A DNA stretch of 8,304 nt from Bordetella parapertussis (GTDB lineage: Bacteria > Pseudomonadota > Gammaproteobacteria > Burkholderiales > Burkholderiaceae_B), in assembly GCA_945868195.1 (NCBI GenBank), contig CAMBLP010000092.1:1-8304 (forward strand), read 5' to 3'. Numbering within the stretch: position 1 is the stretch's first letter; each line of letters starts with the position of its first letter. The notes beneath the pieces were generated by a model. It saw only the letters and a program-made list of their open reading frames with translations. It did no database searches and was not told the origin of the DNA. The translations under genes and the position numbers were made by a program. Shown one piece after another: positions 8,238-8,304 of the stretch.

Positions 8238-8304
8238 ATGTTTGATTTCATTCGTAATCATCAGCGTTGGATGCAATTGATCCTACTGCTTCTTATTGTC
8301 CCTT
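8238..8304 (+). CDS. ppiD: Peptidyl-prolyl cis-trans isomerase D, first 22 residues
   Basis: Only the start of the gene is visible. The encoded MFDFIRNHQRWMQLILLLLI matches the well conserved opening of PpiD: a short cytoplasmic stretch with basic residues, followed at once by a hydrophobic segment that anchors the protein in the inner membrane with its SurA-like chaperone and parvulin domains in the periplasm. PpiD works with the Sec translocon on emerging outer-membrane and periplasmic proteins. AGGTG at 8221-8225 is the only ribosome-binding-like sequence, 12 bases from the ATG, which is rather far. A terminator-like hairpin ends 17 bases before the ATG. The rest of the gene is beyond the window, so domain content cannot be checked. 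Confidence 0.85.
   Translation, partial: MFDFIRNHQRWMQLILLLLIVP

Overview
This window looks like ordinary chromosomal housekeeping DNA from a betaproteobacterium, most likely of the order Burkholderiales and perhaps Alcaligenaceae-like. The evidence is the nadE-glnB gene pair, the start of a PpiD with the typical MFDFIRNHQR opening, a short cytoplasmic-type chorismate lyase, and base composition near even with an AT-rich intergenic region on the right. The genus cannot be fixed from what is visible. There are no mobile elements, CRISPR arrays, tRNA or rRNA genes, and no broken genes.

Layout from left to right: the 3' part of rlmD (+) converges on argH (-) with a 24-base tail overlap. A short divergent region (2081-2165) separates argH from nadE (+), which is followed 29 bases later by glnB (+). 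A terminator-like hairpin at the end of glnB precedes a gamma-glutamyltransferase-family gene (+). That gene overlaps the tail of ubiC (-) by 86 bases. ubiC diverges, with only 20 bases between start codons, from a pseudouridine synthase of the RsuA/RluB/E/F family (+). This converges with rlmJ (-), leaving 13 bases between stops. A 212-base AT-rich intergenic region (8026-8237) then leads to the first 22 codons of ppiD (+), cut off by the window edge.

The genes fall into three themes. RlmD and RlmJ modify 23S rRNA, and the pseudouridine synthase probably modifies rRNA too. NadE, GlnB, ArgH and the Ggt-family hydrolase concern nitrogen and glutamine/glutamate chemistry. UbiC starts ubiquinone synthesis. 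The best supported functional link is nadE-glnB, because PII proteins are known to control glutamine-dependent NAD synthetase in Azospirillum.

No new multi-gene system is visible. The parts most worth a second look are the intergenic region before ppiD, with a promoter-like element, two dyads, an exact IHF consensus and a + strand terminator that no annotated upstream gene needs (a possible roughly 80-nt small RNA or attenuated leader), and the argH and ubiC/pseudouridine-synthase starts, where -10 hexamers sit so close to the start codons that the mRNAs may be leaderless.
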